NCBI GenBank assembly: GCA_904420065.1
Contig: CAJFTU010000006.1
Span: 1 to 64,000 of the forward strand
From: an uncultured Emergencia sp.
GTDB taxonomy: Bacteria; Bacillota; Clostridia; Peptostreptococcales; Anaerovoracaceae
Direction: 5' to 3'
DNA: 64,000 nucleotides
A program made the position numbers and the translations under genes. The notes below the pieces were generated by a model. It worked only from the letters and a program-made list of their open reading frames with translations, did not search any database and was not told the DNA's origin. Position 1 is the first letter of the stretch; each line of letters opens with the position of its first letter. Below are positions 32,877 through 39,962 of the stretch, in pieces.

Positions 32877-32886
32877 AGCACCCTCC

Positions 32887-33420
32887 TTATTCCCAATTAA
32901 AATCATCGAATTCTAAAACTTGATAATCACTATTTATTGCACATTCTACATCTCCAAACATTCCCTCATCAAAACAGTAAACGGTTTTTTCCTTGTAGGT
33001 TCTCCAAAATATTATTTGATTATATAATACTCCACTATTCCATGTTCTCCCTGCATCATGTAAAAAATCACAGAAGATTTTAGCTTTTTCTTCGGTATTA
33101 CAGTGCATTACATAATTTTCTTGATAATCCTCTAAGCGGAATTTTGGCTTTTCCTGTTTCTCCAGATTCCCAATCTCCGCTGCACAGGCAGCATATCCGG
33201 CTATGTCCACAAAGTTGTCGTCATGGTTGCTGTTTTTCGCTCTGGCCGTTTTCAGTAGAATCATCATTACTGCTACGTCTTGCGGTCCGATCTTTGCGCC
33301 GGTGTAGGTGGACCACAGATCAGCGATCAGTTTAAAATTGTCCTCCGGCTTGCCGTATGTATGTTGTCTATCATTGCATACCGCATCAATCGCGGCCATT
33401 AAACAATCCTTTCTCGTCAT
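32887..33420 (-). CDS. DUF6378-like phage protein
   Basis: 177 residues. The N-terminal 90 residues match the widespread phage module with RQHTYGKPEDNFKLIADLWS, DVAVMMILLKTARAKNSNHD and DNFVDIAGYAACAAEI, seen in DUF6378 proteins. The C-terminal 85 residues appear to be a second unassigned domain, so it may be a fusion. It overlaps the upstream gene by 4 bp. Confidence 0.72.
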   Translation of the reverse strand: MTRKDCLMAAIDAVCNDRQHTYGKPEDNFKLIADLWSTYTGAKIGPQDVAVMMILLKTARAKNSNHDDNFVDIAGYAACAAEIGNLEKQEKPKFRLEDYQENYVMHCNTEEKAKIFCDFLHDAGRTWNSGVLYNQIIFWRTYKEKTVYCFDEGMFGDVECAINSDYQVLEFDDFNWE

Positions 33421-33803
33421 TTTTTCCTCCCAGAATCTTCTTTTTCAGTTATCTCTGCTTCTCTTTTCCAAAACGCATACATTTCTCCAGTAATTCCGTC
33501 TTTGACCAGTAATGGTACTTCTTCTTTTGTCGTAATAGTTAGCTTTGCTTCTAACATAATCGCTCTTACCATCGTCAGGATCGTATTGATTTCTCGTTCT
33601 CTTTCTGTCATTCCCTCGTCTCCTATCCATTTTTTCAGCTCGTCCATGCACTCCGGGCATAAATTAAACCATTTTGAAGGAAAATATGAGTCATCGTCAT
33701 ACCGTTTAGCGTAAAAGATTCCGTTCGGTTCGACTATACCGTCAAGCTCATTCCTGTATTTTTCATATAATTTTCCGCATCTATAACATTTTCTTGCGTC
33801 CAT
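33417..33803 (-). CDS. Phage zinc-ribbon-like protein
   Basis: 128 residues. CYRCGKLYEKY and LCPECMDELKKWIG give two CxxC pairs about 45 residues apart, then a helical C terminus (NTILTMVRAIMLEAKLT). Likely a small zinc protein of the early operon; no specific function can be given. Its start and the end of the cysteine-repeat gene share a base. Confidence 0.65.
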   Translation of the reverse strand: MDARKCYRCGKLYEKYRNELDGIVEPNGIFYAKRYDDDSYFPSKWFNLCPECMDELKKWIGDEGMTEREREINTILTMVRAIMLEAKLTITTKEEVPLLVKDGITGEMYAFWKREAEITEKEDSGRKK

Positions 33804-34357
33804 TATTCTCCTCCCAGCTCAAACAATGCTTTCACCTTTTCGATCTCTTTCCGGTACTGTACACCGTACTCATTATTGCCATGTCTCTTTTCTACTGCTT
33901 CTGCAAATTCTTTTAGACTTCCATGAAAACAGCCGCACCGGATTTGAACGCTCATGCCTTTATCGGTCTTTCCGTAATAGAAATGCGTCTGATCTTTTCT
34001 GCTACCAATATTTTGCGTGATATATCTTGATGGATTTTTAATATATCCATGACAGCTATTGCAACTAATACAGTAATTACAGCCAATACAGTAATTACAG
34101 CCAATACAGTCATTACAGTTATTACAGTTATTACAGTAATGACAGTCATTACAGTTATTACAGTTATTACAGTCATTACAGTTATTACAGTTATTACAGT
34201 TATTACAGTTACTACAACCATTGCAATTATTACAGTTGATACAGTTACTACAGTTGGTTAATGACTTTCTGTATTTTTCTGCCTCGTCTTCTGTGTGCAA
34301 ACATGCATCCCATTTGTTGTTATTTTCATCAACCCACCATAAACCTTCTCTTTTCAT
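33803..34357 (-). CDS. Cysteine tripeptide-repeat protein
   Basis: 184 residues from the ATG that overlaps the upstream stop (ATGA). Residues 1-33 form a short domain (MKREGLWWVDENNNKWDACL). Then come 23 consecutive tripeptides ending in Cys, mostly N-N-C with D, G, Y, S or H variants, from TNC to NSC. The last 80 residues contain GMSVQIRCGCFHGSLKEFAE and HGNNEYGVQYRKEIEKV, a domain I have seen at the C terminus of phage repeat proteins. Cys every third residue suggests a three-fold helix with a cysteine column that could bind metal. Function unknown. Confidence 0.8.
   Translation of the reverse strand: MKREGLWWVDENNNKWDACLHTEDEAEKYRKSLTNCSNCINCNNCNGCSNCNNCNNCNNCNDCNNCNNCNDCHYCNNCNNCNDCIGCNYCIGCNYCISCNSCHGYIKNPSRYITQNIGSRKDQTHFYYGKTDKGMSVQIRCGCFHGSLKEFAEAVEKRHGNNEYGVQYRKEIEKVKALFELGGE
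34040..34262 (-). repeat. 9 bp tandem repeat encoding the cysteine tripeptides
   Basis: Plus-strand units are variants of ATTACAGTT; imperfect copies encode the Cys tripeptides. The period of nine and codon-level substitutions indicate selection for the protein. Confidence 0.85.
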
Positions 34358-34512
34358 TTTTCTTCCTCCCTGTAATTTAATGGACAATCGACGTAAAAAT
34401 TGTCTGTTGGTTTTCCCTCTTCTTTTGCTCCTTTCCCACAGTTATGTTTTTTCCAGTTGTAATACGGGCAATCTCCGCAACAGCCTATTTCTATTTCTAT
34501 GATTCTTTTCAC
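34354..34512 (-). CDS. Small cysteine-rich phage protein
   Basis: 52 residues, GTG start overlapping the upstream TGA. GCCGDCPYYNWKKHNCGKG and a later DCPLNY supply six cysteines, likely a small zinc-binding fold. Overlaps both neighbours by 4 bp. Function unknown. Confidence 0.65.
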   Translation of the reverse strand: MKRIIEIEIGCCGDCPYYNWKKHNCGKGAKEEGKPTDNFYVDCPLNYREEEK

Positions 34513-34997
34513 TTTTCTTCTCCTTTCATGAAGCATAACCAATGTGTTTTATTATTCTTTGCTATGCGGCGATTACCAAATAGAGGGTCTTGATTAAATA
34601 GTGGAAGGATTTCTGATAATGGGATCTGAACCTCTGACCATTTAAAAATCAGTACTCCGTTCGGTTTTAACACCCTCATACATTCATCAAATCCAGACGA
34701 TAGCATTGTCCTCCAGTCCCCTTTCAGTTTTCCGTATTTTATAAACATAATAGAGCTTTCCCCTACGCGTTCAAGATGCGGAGGATCAAATACGGCTAAA
34801 TAAAAAGTGTTGTCTGGAAATGGTAGATTAGTAAAGTCACAAACCGTATCAGGAGATATCTCTATGTATCTGTTTGGGTAATACTCGGTTTTGGTTATAG
34901 TTCTATTATCGCAAAACTCCGTTGCCGAGTTATTTTTGTCGAACCAAAACATTTTTGATCCACAGCATACATCGACTATTTTCTTTTCATTCTCCAT
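34509..34997 (-). CDS. SAM-dependent methyltransferase, class I
   Basis: 162 residues from MENEKKIVDVCCGSKMFWFD. The N terminus is a glycine-poor but recognisable SAM-binding motif I; FTNLPFPDNTFYLAVFDPPHL contains the DPPH catalytic-type motif, and CMRVLKPNGVLIFKWSEVQ the following strand and helix. Short for a DNA methyltransferase, without a target-recognition domain, so its substrate is open. It starts after GAGGGAG and overlaps the DUF551-like gene. Confidence 0.75.
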   Translation of the reverse strand: MENEKKIVDVCCGSKMFWFDKNNSATEFCDNRTITKTEYYPNRYIEISPDTVCDFTNLPFPDNTFYLAVFDPPHLERVGESSIMFIKYGKLKGDWRTMLSSGFDECMRVLKPNGVLIFKWSEVQIPLSEILPLFNQDPLFGNRRIAKNNKTHWLCFMKGEEK

Positions 34998-35181
34998 CAC
35001 TTTCTCCCTCATAATGCTCTGATAACTCTTTCCATGTCTTTACTCGAATATAATCACCGTTAATAGAATCGTACCAACAGCCTCCTGCATAGTGCCCGAT
35101 AGATCTTTCTCCGTCTTTTGTGATTACCTCTACACCTTCATTAAATTTCGGAAATCTCTCGCTGTAGGGTATCCAACTCAT
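34987..35181 (-). CDS. DUF551-like small protein
   Basis: 64 residues, MSWIPYSERFPKFNEGVEVI, then GGCWYDSINGDYIRVKTWKE. It resembles the N-terminal part of DUF551 proteins (W-I-P-x-S-E-R-x-P). One of three related genes in 1 kb. Confidence 0.65.
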   Translation of the reverse strand: MSWIPYSERFPKFNEGVEVITKDGERSIGHYAGGCWYDSINGDYIRVKTWKELSEHYEGESDGE

Positions 35182-35366
35182 TTTTCTTCTCCTTCAGATT
35201 TATCCGGACACTCTTTGATTTCTCGAACCCATTTTCCACGATATGGACTGTGGTAGCAACCCAAGAAAATAAACCCACCATTTGCTGTTACAGCTTTTGC
35301 ATATTCGCACGGGGTACACCTGCCTTCTGACAGTTTGCTTAAAAATGCATCAATTTCATTTCTCAT
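35178..35366 (-). CDS. Small phage protein with CxxC
   Basis: 62 residues, with EGRCTPCEYAKAVTANGG and a C-terminal REIKECPDKSEGEEK. GGFIFLGCYHSPYRGKWVRE in the middle looks like a compact cysteine-containing fold. Overlaps both neighbours. Not assigned. Confidence 0.6.
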   Translation of the reverse strand: MRNEIDAFLSKLSEGRCTPCEYAKAVTANGGFIFLGCYHSPYRGKWVREIKECPDKSEGEEK

Positions 35367-35631
35367 TTTTCATTCCTTTCCACGGTTCCGGTAGCGGCTG
35401 CCATGCAAGAACTTCAAAACCTAAATCTTCATTGTAACAAAACCATTTTCCGTCTACTGTATAATCGAAGTAGACAAATCTTTCTCCATCTTCATCTTTT
35501 ACTGTTACTTGAGCAAGGTCTGATGTTGTGTTATACTTTACATCTATTTCAGCTAATGTTACTGGATCAAAAATGGGTTCAGATACCTCATGTTCTTCCG
35601 GCATTCTCTCGCTGCATGGTATCCAACTCAT
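35356..35631 (-). CDS. DUF551 domain protein
   Basis: 91 residues from MSWIPCSERMPEEHEVSEPI. The C-terminal FEVLAWQPLPEPWKG is the DUF551 signature (A-W-x-P-L-P-E-P). These small proteins are common in phages and have no known role. Second of three copies. Confidence 0.8.
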   Translation of the reverse strand: MSWIPCSERMPEEHEVSEPIFDPVTLAEIDVKYNTTSDLAQVTVKDEDGERFVYFDYTVDGKWFCYNEDLGFEVLAWQPLPEPWKGMKNEK

Positions 35632-35963
35632 TTTTCTTCTCCTCCCCACGGCTCCGGTAACGGCTGCCACGCAGTAACGTTATAATCATTTGGGTTCGCA
35701 ATTCCTAATATGTGCCACTCTCTTATAGCGTTAATAGATCCCATATAAACTAATGATTCTTTGTCGTTTGGCATTTTTGCAGTTATAATCACTGTGTCAT
35801 ATGGGCCAGGTAACTTCTTGTTGCAAGGTATCCACTTGCCGACTTTTGGCTGACGTTTTATTATTTCAAACACTTCATTTATCGCAAACCATCGCGGGCT
35901 TAATATTTCCGAGTTGAATAACAGGTACTTTATTTCTTCGATCAGCTTCTTTTCATCAATCAT
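35628..35963 (-). CDS. DUF551 domain protein with helical N terminus
   Basis: 111 residues from the ATG after GGAGGGAAGAA. About 45 residues of helix (EKKLIEEIKYLLFNSEILS) precede the DUF551 part KVGKWIPCNKKLPGPYDTVI and VTAWQPLPEPWGGEEK. Third of three DUF551-like genes here. Its stop overlaps the next gene. Confidence 0.78.
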   Translation of the reverse strand: MIDEKKLIEEIKYLLFNSEILSPRWFAINEVFEIIKRQPKVGKWIPCNKKLPGPYDTVIITAKMPNDKESLVYMGSINAIREWHILGIANPNDYNVTAWQPLPEPWGGEEK

Positions 35964-36038
35964 TTCTTCCCTCCTGTTTCGCCTATCCACCATTTCATTA
36001 CGTCTTCTGGGGTCTCCCATGTCGATTTAACATAGTCT

Positions 36039-36818
36039 TTATCCCTTGTATTTACTGAAATTCGTCCTTCGCTCTATCTCCATTATTGATTCGAAAATCG
36101 GATAAAATTGCTGTGGTACAACGGCATTACCTAAACATCTAATTCTGTCCAACCGGTGGGGAATCCCATCAGTTTTTCGTAAAAACGCGGATTTAGTCGC
36201 CCACGTTTTCCCGTCAGTACCATCAAATAATTCGGTAACTGTCCTAAATGCCCCCGTTCCCCTTTCTGTATTTTTTTCATTGTTTTCGCATAGTCGTTCA
36301 ATCCCCGTGTGTCTCTGGCTGTTGGCGTTGGCCACAATGGCCACTCTGTCCCTTCGATGGCAGGCACCAACGGCACAAGCCGGAAGTACAAACGCCCTTG
36401 CGGCGTAACCTGCGCTTTCCAGATCAGATAACGCTGTGTCGAGACCCATCGAGATGAACCCAGCAACATTTTCTCCAACAACCCAATCTGGTTGCAGTTC
36501 TTTGATAACTCTAAGCATTTCTAGCCAGAGATAACGGTCATCTGTCTGGCCGCCTCGCTTCCCGGCGATGCTAAACGGTTGGCATGGAAAACCTCCGGAA
36601 ATAACGTTAACTGTTTTTCTTCCTGTTCGTTCATGAAATGTCTCCTTTGTCAGCGTTCTTATATCTCCCCACTTTGGCACATTCGGCCAATTTTTAGTCA
36701 ATACTCTTGCCGGATAATCTGCGGATTCACATTGCCCAACTGTTTTAAAACCTGCCCATTCGGCCGCTAAATCCAATCCGCCAATCCCACTAAATAGACT
36801 TAGATGCGTGAATTCCAT
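36039..36818 (-). CDS. dcm: C5-cytosine DNA methyltransferase
   Basis: 259 residues from MEFTHLSLFSGIGGLDLAAE; the upstream start in the track lacks support and overlaps the previous gene. Motif I is FSGIGG, motif IV GGFPCQPFS with the catalytic Cys, motif VI VGENVAGF, motif VIII CHRRDRVAIV, and motif X CLGNAVVPQQ. The target-recognition region is very short. It may protect phage DNA from host restriction. A second frame of the same strand (36131-36481) is also open and shows conserved-looking motifs; see findings. Confidence 0.93.
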   Translation of the reverse strand: MEFTHLSLFSGIGGLDLAAEWAGFKTVGQCESADYPARVLTKNWPNVPKWGDIRTLTKETFHERTGRKTVNVISGGFPCQPFSIAGKRGGQTDDRYLWLEMLRVIKELQPDWVVGENVAGFISMGLDTALSDLESAGYAARAFVLPACAVGACHRRDRVAIVANANSQRHTGIERLCENNEKNTERGTGAFRTVTELFDGTDGKTWATKSAFLRKTDGIPHRLDRIRCLGNAVVPQQFYPIFESIMEIERRTNFSKYKG

Positions 36819-36819
36819 A

Positions 36820-37149
36820 TTATCCCACCGTAATGTCCATCGCGTCATATATGATTTTCTGTAACGTTCCATAGGACATCTTTTTTACTCTTGCAACTTC
36901 ATTTTTTTGTTCCAGCGATAGCTTGTTTAGTATGTCCGCCGCTTTAAAGATCATCTCCGCGAATTCCTTTACAAATCGTGTGGCTTCTTCTATCGGTATA
37001 ATTACCTCACCTTTTTCCGTTGCGATCATGATTCCTCTGCCGTCAGTGATGTAACAGCGTCTATCATATATCGCATTTCTGACCATGCAGTCGTTTTTCT
37101 TTGCCTCTTCCTTCAAATCTTTTAGATTTATCTTCTGCTGCTTTATCAT
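36820..37149 (-). CDS. Phage early protein
   Basis: 109 residues beginning MIKQQKINLKDLKEEAKKND after GAGGAAAAAT. It has a beta region (YITDGRGIMIATEKGEVIIP) and a helical C terminus (FAEMIFKAADILNKLSLEQK). It overlaps the zinc/coiled-coil gene by 86 bp in another frame, which is long for a phage operon but both starts have ribosome binding sites. Not assigned. Confidence 0.55.
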   Translation of the reverse strand: MIKQQKINLKDLKEEAKKNDCMVRNAIYDRRCYITDGRGIMIATEKGEVIIPIEEATRFVKEFAEMIFKAADILNKLSLEQKNEVARVKKMSYGTLQKIIYDAMDITVG

Positions 37150-37471
37150 ATTTTTCCTCTATCTTCTTTTTTTCTGCCATCAAACGGCGAACTTCCAGTT
37201 CCAGAACCTCCGCCTTTTTGGGCCAGTTCAACTCGTATAGTCTTCTGACTTTACCTTCCATATGGTTGATCTTTTGATTAATTTTTTCTATTTCCGATTG
37301 ATAGTCTGTTTCCTGATGGTTAATGTACCATCTGCATGTTAGTCCGCACGGATCCGGATCGTAGTAGGCGCATTCCCTGCAGCACCTTATGCATACCGGA
37401 AGTCCGCTGTGCTCCGGGCATTGCCTTGACTCTTTGTAATGCTGATTCCCGCATTTTGGACATGGTGTCAT
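37064..37471 (-). CDS. Zinc-ribbon and coiled-coil phage protein
   Basis: 135 residues from MTPCPKCGNQHYKES, whose ATG overlaps the upstream TGA. The first 55 residues contain about eleven cysteines (CPKCG, VCIRCCRECAYYD, CGLTCRWY), and residues 60-135 are a basic coiled coil (QSEIEKINQKINHMEGKV). A DNA- or RNA-binding role is plausible but not shown. Confidence 0.62.
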   Translation of the reverse strand: MTPCPKCGNQHYKESRQCPEHSGLPVCIRCCRECAYYDPDPCGLTCRWYINHQETDYQSEIEKINQKINHMEGKVRRLYELNWPKKAEVLELEVRRLMAEKKKIEEKYDKAAEDKSKRFEGRGKEKRLHGQKCDI

Positions 37472-37866
37472 TGCGGCATCAGATCCATAATGTAATTTCT
37501 CCCGATCAGCATTACCCAGGCGCGCAACGCTTCCTCCTCGGTTATTCCTTCTTCCTTGATCCGGTCCATATATGCTCTCTGAAAATGCGTCCTCCACTTA
37601 TCGTTCTCTGATTTCCCCCACGGTGTCGTACGCATCTGGATTTCCAGATGTTTTTCCGGGCAAAGATCTACCTGGAATCCTAAACGCAAACTGATCTTTC
37701 GATTTGCTGTCCCGCCGAATACTTCATGCCTTTCGGCATACGTCGTTCCGGTATAGAAACACGTTCTATCCGCTTTATCTTTGTAACCGTTATATTTTCT
37801 TTTCTCCCGCTCGGCGCGATCCATCTGCGCCATAGCGTAGCCATAGTATCTTTCATCAATCTCCAT
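37468..37866 (-). CDS. HNH-like phage recombination/replication protein
   Basis: 132 residues. DRTCFYTGTTYAERHEVFGG followed by NRKISLRLGFQVDLCPEKHL resembles the HNH-like family of phage proteins with C-x2-G, H-x-FGG and a later His/Cys. The first Cys pair is reduced (CFYTG), so metal binding may be altered. Function unproven. Confidence 0.55.
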   Translation of the reverse strand: MEIDERYYGYAMAQMDRAEREKRKYNGYKDKADRTCFYTGTTYAERHEVFGGTANRKISLRLGFQVDLCPEKHLEIQMRTTPWGKSENDKWRTHFQRAYMDRIKEEGITEEEALRAWVMLIGRNYIMDLMPQ

Positions 37867-37874
37867 ACTCTCTC

Positions 37875-38252
37875 CTATTCATATACTGCTGCAATGATGT
37901 TTTTTAGAATTTTTTCAAACGACATTCCCGTAATCAGCAGTGTCTCCGTTCTATCGTCCGTCCATAGCAGATGAATATATTCATCGTCCATCTTTTTGTC
38001 ATATGTATATAGCACGGAAACCACGTAGTTGTTTTCAATGTCGTTTCGAAGCATGATCTCTATGTCCTTTGCAAATGTTTTTTTGCGTCTGATCATCTCT
38101 TTTCTGGCAAACTCTGCTTTTGTTTCCTGCCACTTTTTTAACACCTGTTCTAACTCTGGTGTTTTTTCTCCTTTTAACAGCTCTTCAATTCGATATCGAT
38201 TTACCTCTTCGATCCTTTCGTCTTCCGTTTTAATGTCCATTTTTTTAAACAT
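37875..38252 (-). CDS. Phage hypothetical protein
   Basis: 125 residues. The N-terminal half is charged helix (RIEELLKGEKTPELEQVLKK), the C-terminal half beta strands (NNYVVSVLYTYDKKMDDEYI then LITGMSFEKILKNII). The layout resembles small nuclease-inhibitor-like or DUF phage proteins, but I do not recognise it. Overlaps the upstream stop. Confidence 0.55.
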   Translation of the reverse strand: MFKKMDIKTEDERIEEVNRYRIEELLKGEKTPELEQVLKKWQETKAEFARKEMIRRKKTFAKDIEIMLRNDIENNYVVSVLYTYDKKMDDEYIHLLWTDDRTETLLITGMSFEKILKNIIAAVYE

Positions 38253-38412
38253 TCTCCTGTTCTACATAGCCTGCAGTTTCTGCCGGCACTTTTTCCGCCG
38301 GATCCAGTATCGGTCTATCCAGATGACTGGCAAATCCAAATACCGCTATAATTGCGATCCAGAACGGGATCTTGATGCAGTTCCGTTTTAAAAATCGTTT
38401 TACTTTTTTCAT
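38245..38412 (-). CDS. Small membrane protein, 55 residues
   Basis: Not in the ORF track. A basic N terminus (MKKVKRFLKRNCIKIP) precedes one membrane helix (FWIAIIAVFGFASHL) and an acidic tail ending EQENV. Its stop overlaps the next gene. It sits in the leftward early operon; a superinfection-exclusion or membrane-associated role is only a guess. Confidence 0.55.
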   Translation of the reverse strand: MKKVKRFLKRNCIKIPFWIAIIAVFGFASHLDRPILDPAEKVPAETAGYVEQENV

Positions 38413-38455
38413 CTGTTGTACCTACTTGAATATACTTTCTTCTCGTTCTAAAAGC

Positions 38456-38671
38456 TTATTGGGTAACATCTTCATACGTCGCTTGTATTACTTCCCCAAT
38501 TGGATAGCAGTATTGCCGCCCTATCTTTTTTCCTCTTCGATACTGCATAAGTGGTTTTATGTAGTCGTAAGAGTGACCTGTTATCTTGCAGATCTCCGAG
38601 ATGTTTAAGAATGGTTTTCCGGCTGCGCGTATGAATGACTCTTTAAAGGCCTCATATGCCTGATCCTTCAT
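38456..38671 (-). CDS. Helix-turn-helix phage protein (DNA-binding)
   Basis: 71 residues. PFLNISEICKITGHSYDYIK and the following YRRGKKIGRQYCYPIGEVIQ form a winged-helix/excisionase-like fold. AGGAGGTGATTATAT precedes the ATG. As a small DNA-binding early protein it could be an excisionase or regulator; without a search this is open. Confidence 0.65.
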   Translation of the reverse strand: MKDQAYEAFKESFIRAAGKPFLNISEICKITGHSYDYIKPLMQYRRGKKIGRQYCYPIGEVIQATYEDVTQ

Positions 38672-38719
38672 ATATAATCACCTCCTACTCTTCCTCAGCT
38701 CTTTTTCTCGTCAATATCG

Positions 38720-38940
38720 CTTTCGTTTCCCGTTTACAAACCTTATGCTCTCCCCTATATTCGGATTTTTGTCCATATACAAAAGCGAATAGAGCTATTC
38801 ATATTGATTCGACGGAAATTTCACCGTCCTTAGGGTATAAAAAATTAGGATACCTTTGTGAGGATTCTGAATCATGTCCTCATCTCGATGAATATGGAAG
38901 ATGTCCTATTTTCTTAAAAGCTCCGTCAGAACCACGTTAA
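38720..38940 (+). pseudogene. Cysteine-motif ORF without a clear start
   Basis: The plus-strand frame reads FCPYTKANRAIHIDSTEISP and GYKKLGYLCEDSESCPHLDE, then GRCPIFLKAPSEPR before a stop. Four to five cysteines in a CPxT / C-x5-CP / RCPI pattern look selected, unlike the shadow ORFs nearby. No ATG with a ribosome binding site exists in frame after 38656. It may be a 5'-truncated gene, or start at a rare codon. Otherwise this 234 bp gap holds only the spacing between two leftward genes. Confidence 0.4.
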
Positions 38941-39121
38941 TCTCTATATCTTTTAGTTTTGTCTTGCCGATTTTCTTGATCCAATCTCCTTTGCAGTTTT
39001 CCCAAAGTCTACAATCAGAGCACGGTTCTCCAAAATCGGCAGTTTTCTCATTACGACATTGTTCATAAAATGCCTTAAGGTGTTTCCATAAGCAGTAATT
39101 GCTGTCTGTTGTGTCCCTCAT
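38906..39121 (-). CDS. Cysteine-containing phage protein
   Basis: 71 residues. NYCLWKHLKAFYEQCRNEKT and FGEPCSDCRLWENCKGDWIK contain six cysteines with a CxxC; the rest is basic and helical. Probably zinc-binding. Convergent with the start-less plus-strand ORF by 35 bp. Function unknown. Confidence 0.55.
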   Translation of the reverse strand: MRDTTDSNYCLWKHLKAFYEQCRNEKTADFGEPCSDCRLWENCKGDWIKKIGKTKLKDIEINVVLTELLRK

Positions 39122-39204
39122 TTTTTCTTCTCCTTCTTTTTCTTTCTGGCCAGTCTCAGCCCTTCTCGGATAATTTATTCCTTATCTTTTTTAAAAACGT
39201 GTGG

Positions 39205-39210
39205 TATAAT
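39205..39210 (+). promoter_or_regulatory. Extended -10 promoter of the lone plus-strand gene
   Basis: TGGTATAAT is a perfect extended -10 element 22 bp before the ATG at 39232; TTATCT 17 bp upstream is a weak -35. Confidence 0.7.
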
Positions 39211-39231
39211 TTTTTCCGAAAGGAACTAATT

Positions 39232-39558
39232 ATGAATCATCAAACTTATAAAGCGCTTCGAAAAATCGAAAAAAGCAATTACATGATTCCTTCTGAGCTT
39301 TTTTCATTCCTCGGTTGTACGCCCGATAGTTATATCAAAACCCCTCTTTATGAATCTGCTATAGATTTTTTAGAACTTCGGTATATCAATAATGATGAGA
39401 ACGACTCTTCGCAAGCCTACTTTTTAACTTCACACGCAAAACATGAACTGATAAAATATCGTTCGATATTTTGGCATAATTTTCGTATGGAACTTTTTGC
39501 TGCGCTGACTGCTTTTTCTACTGTTGGTACCCTTATCGCCAGTATTTTTTTATCATAA
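39232..39558 (+). CDS. Lone rightward gene: helical protein with C-terminal membrane anchor
   Basis: 108 residues from MNHQTYKALRKIEKSNYMIP, preceded by AAAGGA. The N-terminal 75 residues look like a compact helical/winged-helix domain; the last 20 (ELFAALTAFSTVGTLIASIF) form a membrane anchor. It is the only rightward gene in the leftward early region and has its own extended -10 promoter, so it can be expressed in the lysogen. That is typical of a moron such as a superinfection-exclusion gene; the function is inferred from layout only. Confidence 0.65.
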   Translation: MNHQTYKALRKIEKSNYMIPSELFSFLGCTPDSYIKTPLYESAIDFLELRYINNDENDSSQAYFLTSHAKHELIKYRSIFWHNFRMELFAALTAFSTVGTLIASIFLS

Positions 39559-39931
39559 AATTAATAAGTTCCCGGTCCGACTCTTCCCGTTCTCTCCCGT
39601 GGATTCTCCACCACGTTTCAAACTCCTTCGCGCTTCGGCCTTTCGTTTTGAATCTGCATTTCATTCTGTCTTTATATGTGACAGTCATGCTGATTGCAAT
39701 CATCGGCCCTCTGAGATAGTGTTCTCTGGCTACTCTTCTTCGCAGCTTATCAATAAGCTTGTAGTTATATAGCGCCATCTCTTCCCAGCCCTTTGGCTTC
39801 GGTGCAAATCTTTCGTCCCATTCCCACGCATTCATTTTGCAGTATATTTCACACAGTGTTTCATCGTCTAAATTTTTTGTTTCAATAATTTGCTGCGCAT
39901 CTGTAATAGTCATCGGCTTATCTTTTTTCAT
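39533..39931 (-). CDS. Phage early protein
   Basis: 132 residues starting MKKDKPMTITDAQQIIETKN behind GGAGG (the GTG four codons upstream is an alternative). It is basic and helical: YNYKLIDKLRRRVAREHYLR and RSAKEFETWWRIHGREREES. No known family recognised. Converges with the lone plus-strand gene by 26 bp. Confidence 0.55.
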   Translation of the reverse strand: MKKDKPMTITDAQQIIETKNLDDETLCEIYCKMNAWEWDERFAPKPKGWEEMALYNYKLIDKLRRRVAREHYLRGPMIAISMTVTYKDRMKCRFKTKGRSAKEFETWWRIHGREREESDRELINFMIKKYWR

Positions 39932-39962
39932 TATTTTTGTCACTCCTCCTTCCTTCTCGCAT

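Noticed and set aside
34049-34261. ORFs on both strands rich in TVITVITV-like repeats
   Set aside because: They are other-frame translations of the 9 bp repeat of the cysteine protein and have no ribosome binding sites.
34040-34262. Regularly spaced repeat resembling a short CRISPR-like array
   Set aside because: The unit is 9 bp without spacers and sits inside an open frame in which every third codon is Cys; it is a protein repeat.
35959-36060. Frame with STWETPEDVMKWWIGETGGKK between the DUF551 gene and dcm
   Set aside because: It looks protein-like but has no start codon in frame after the preceding TAG; kept as a possible fragment only.
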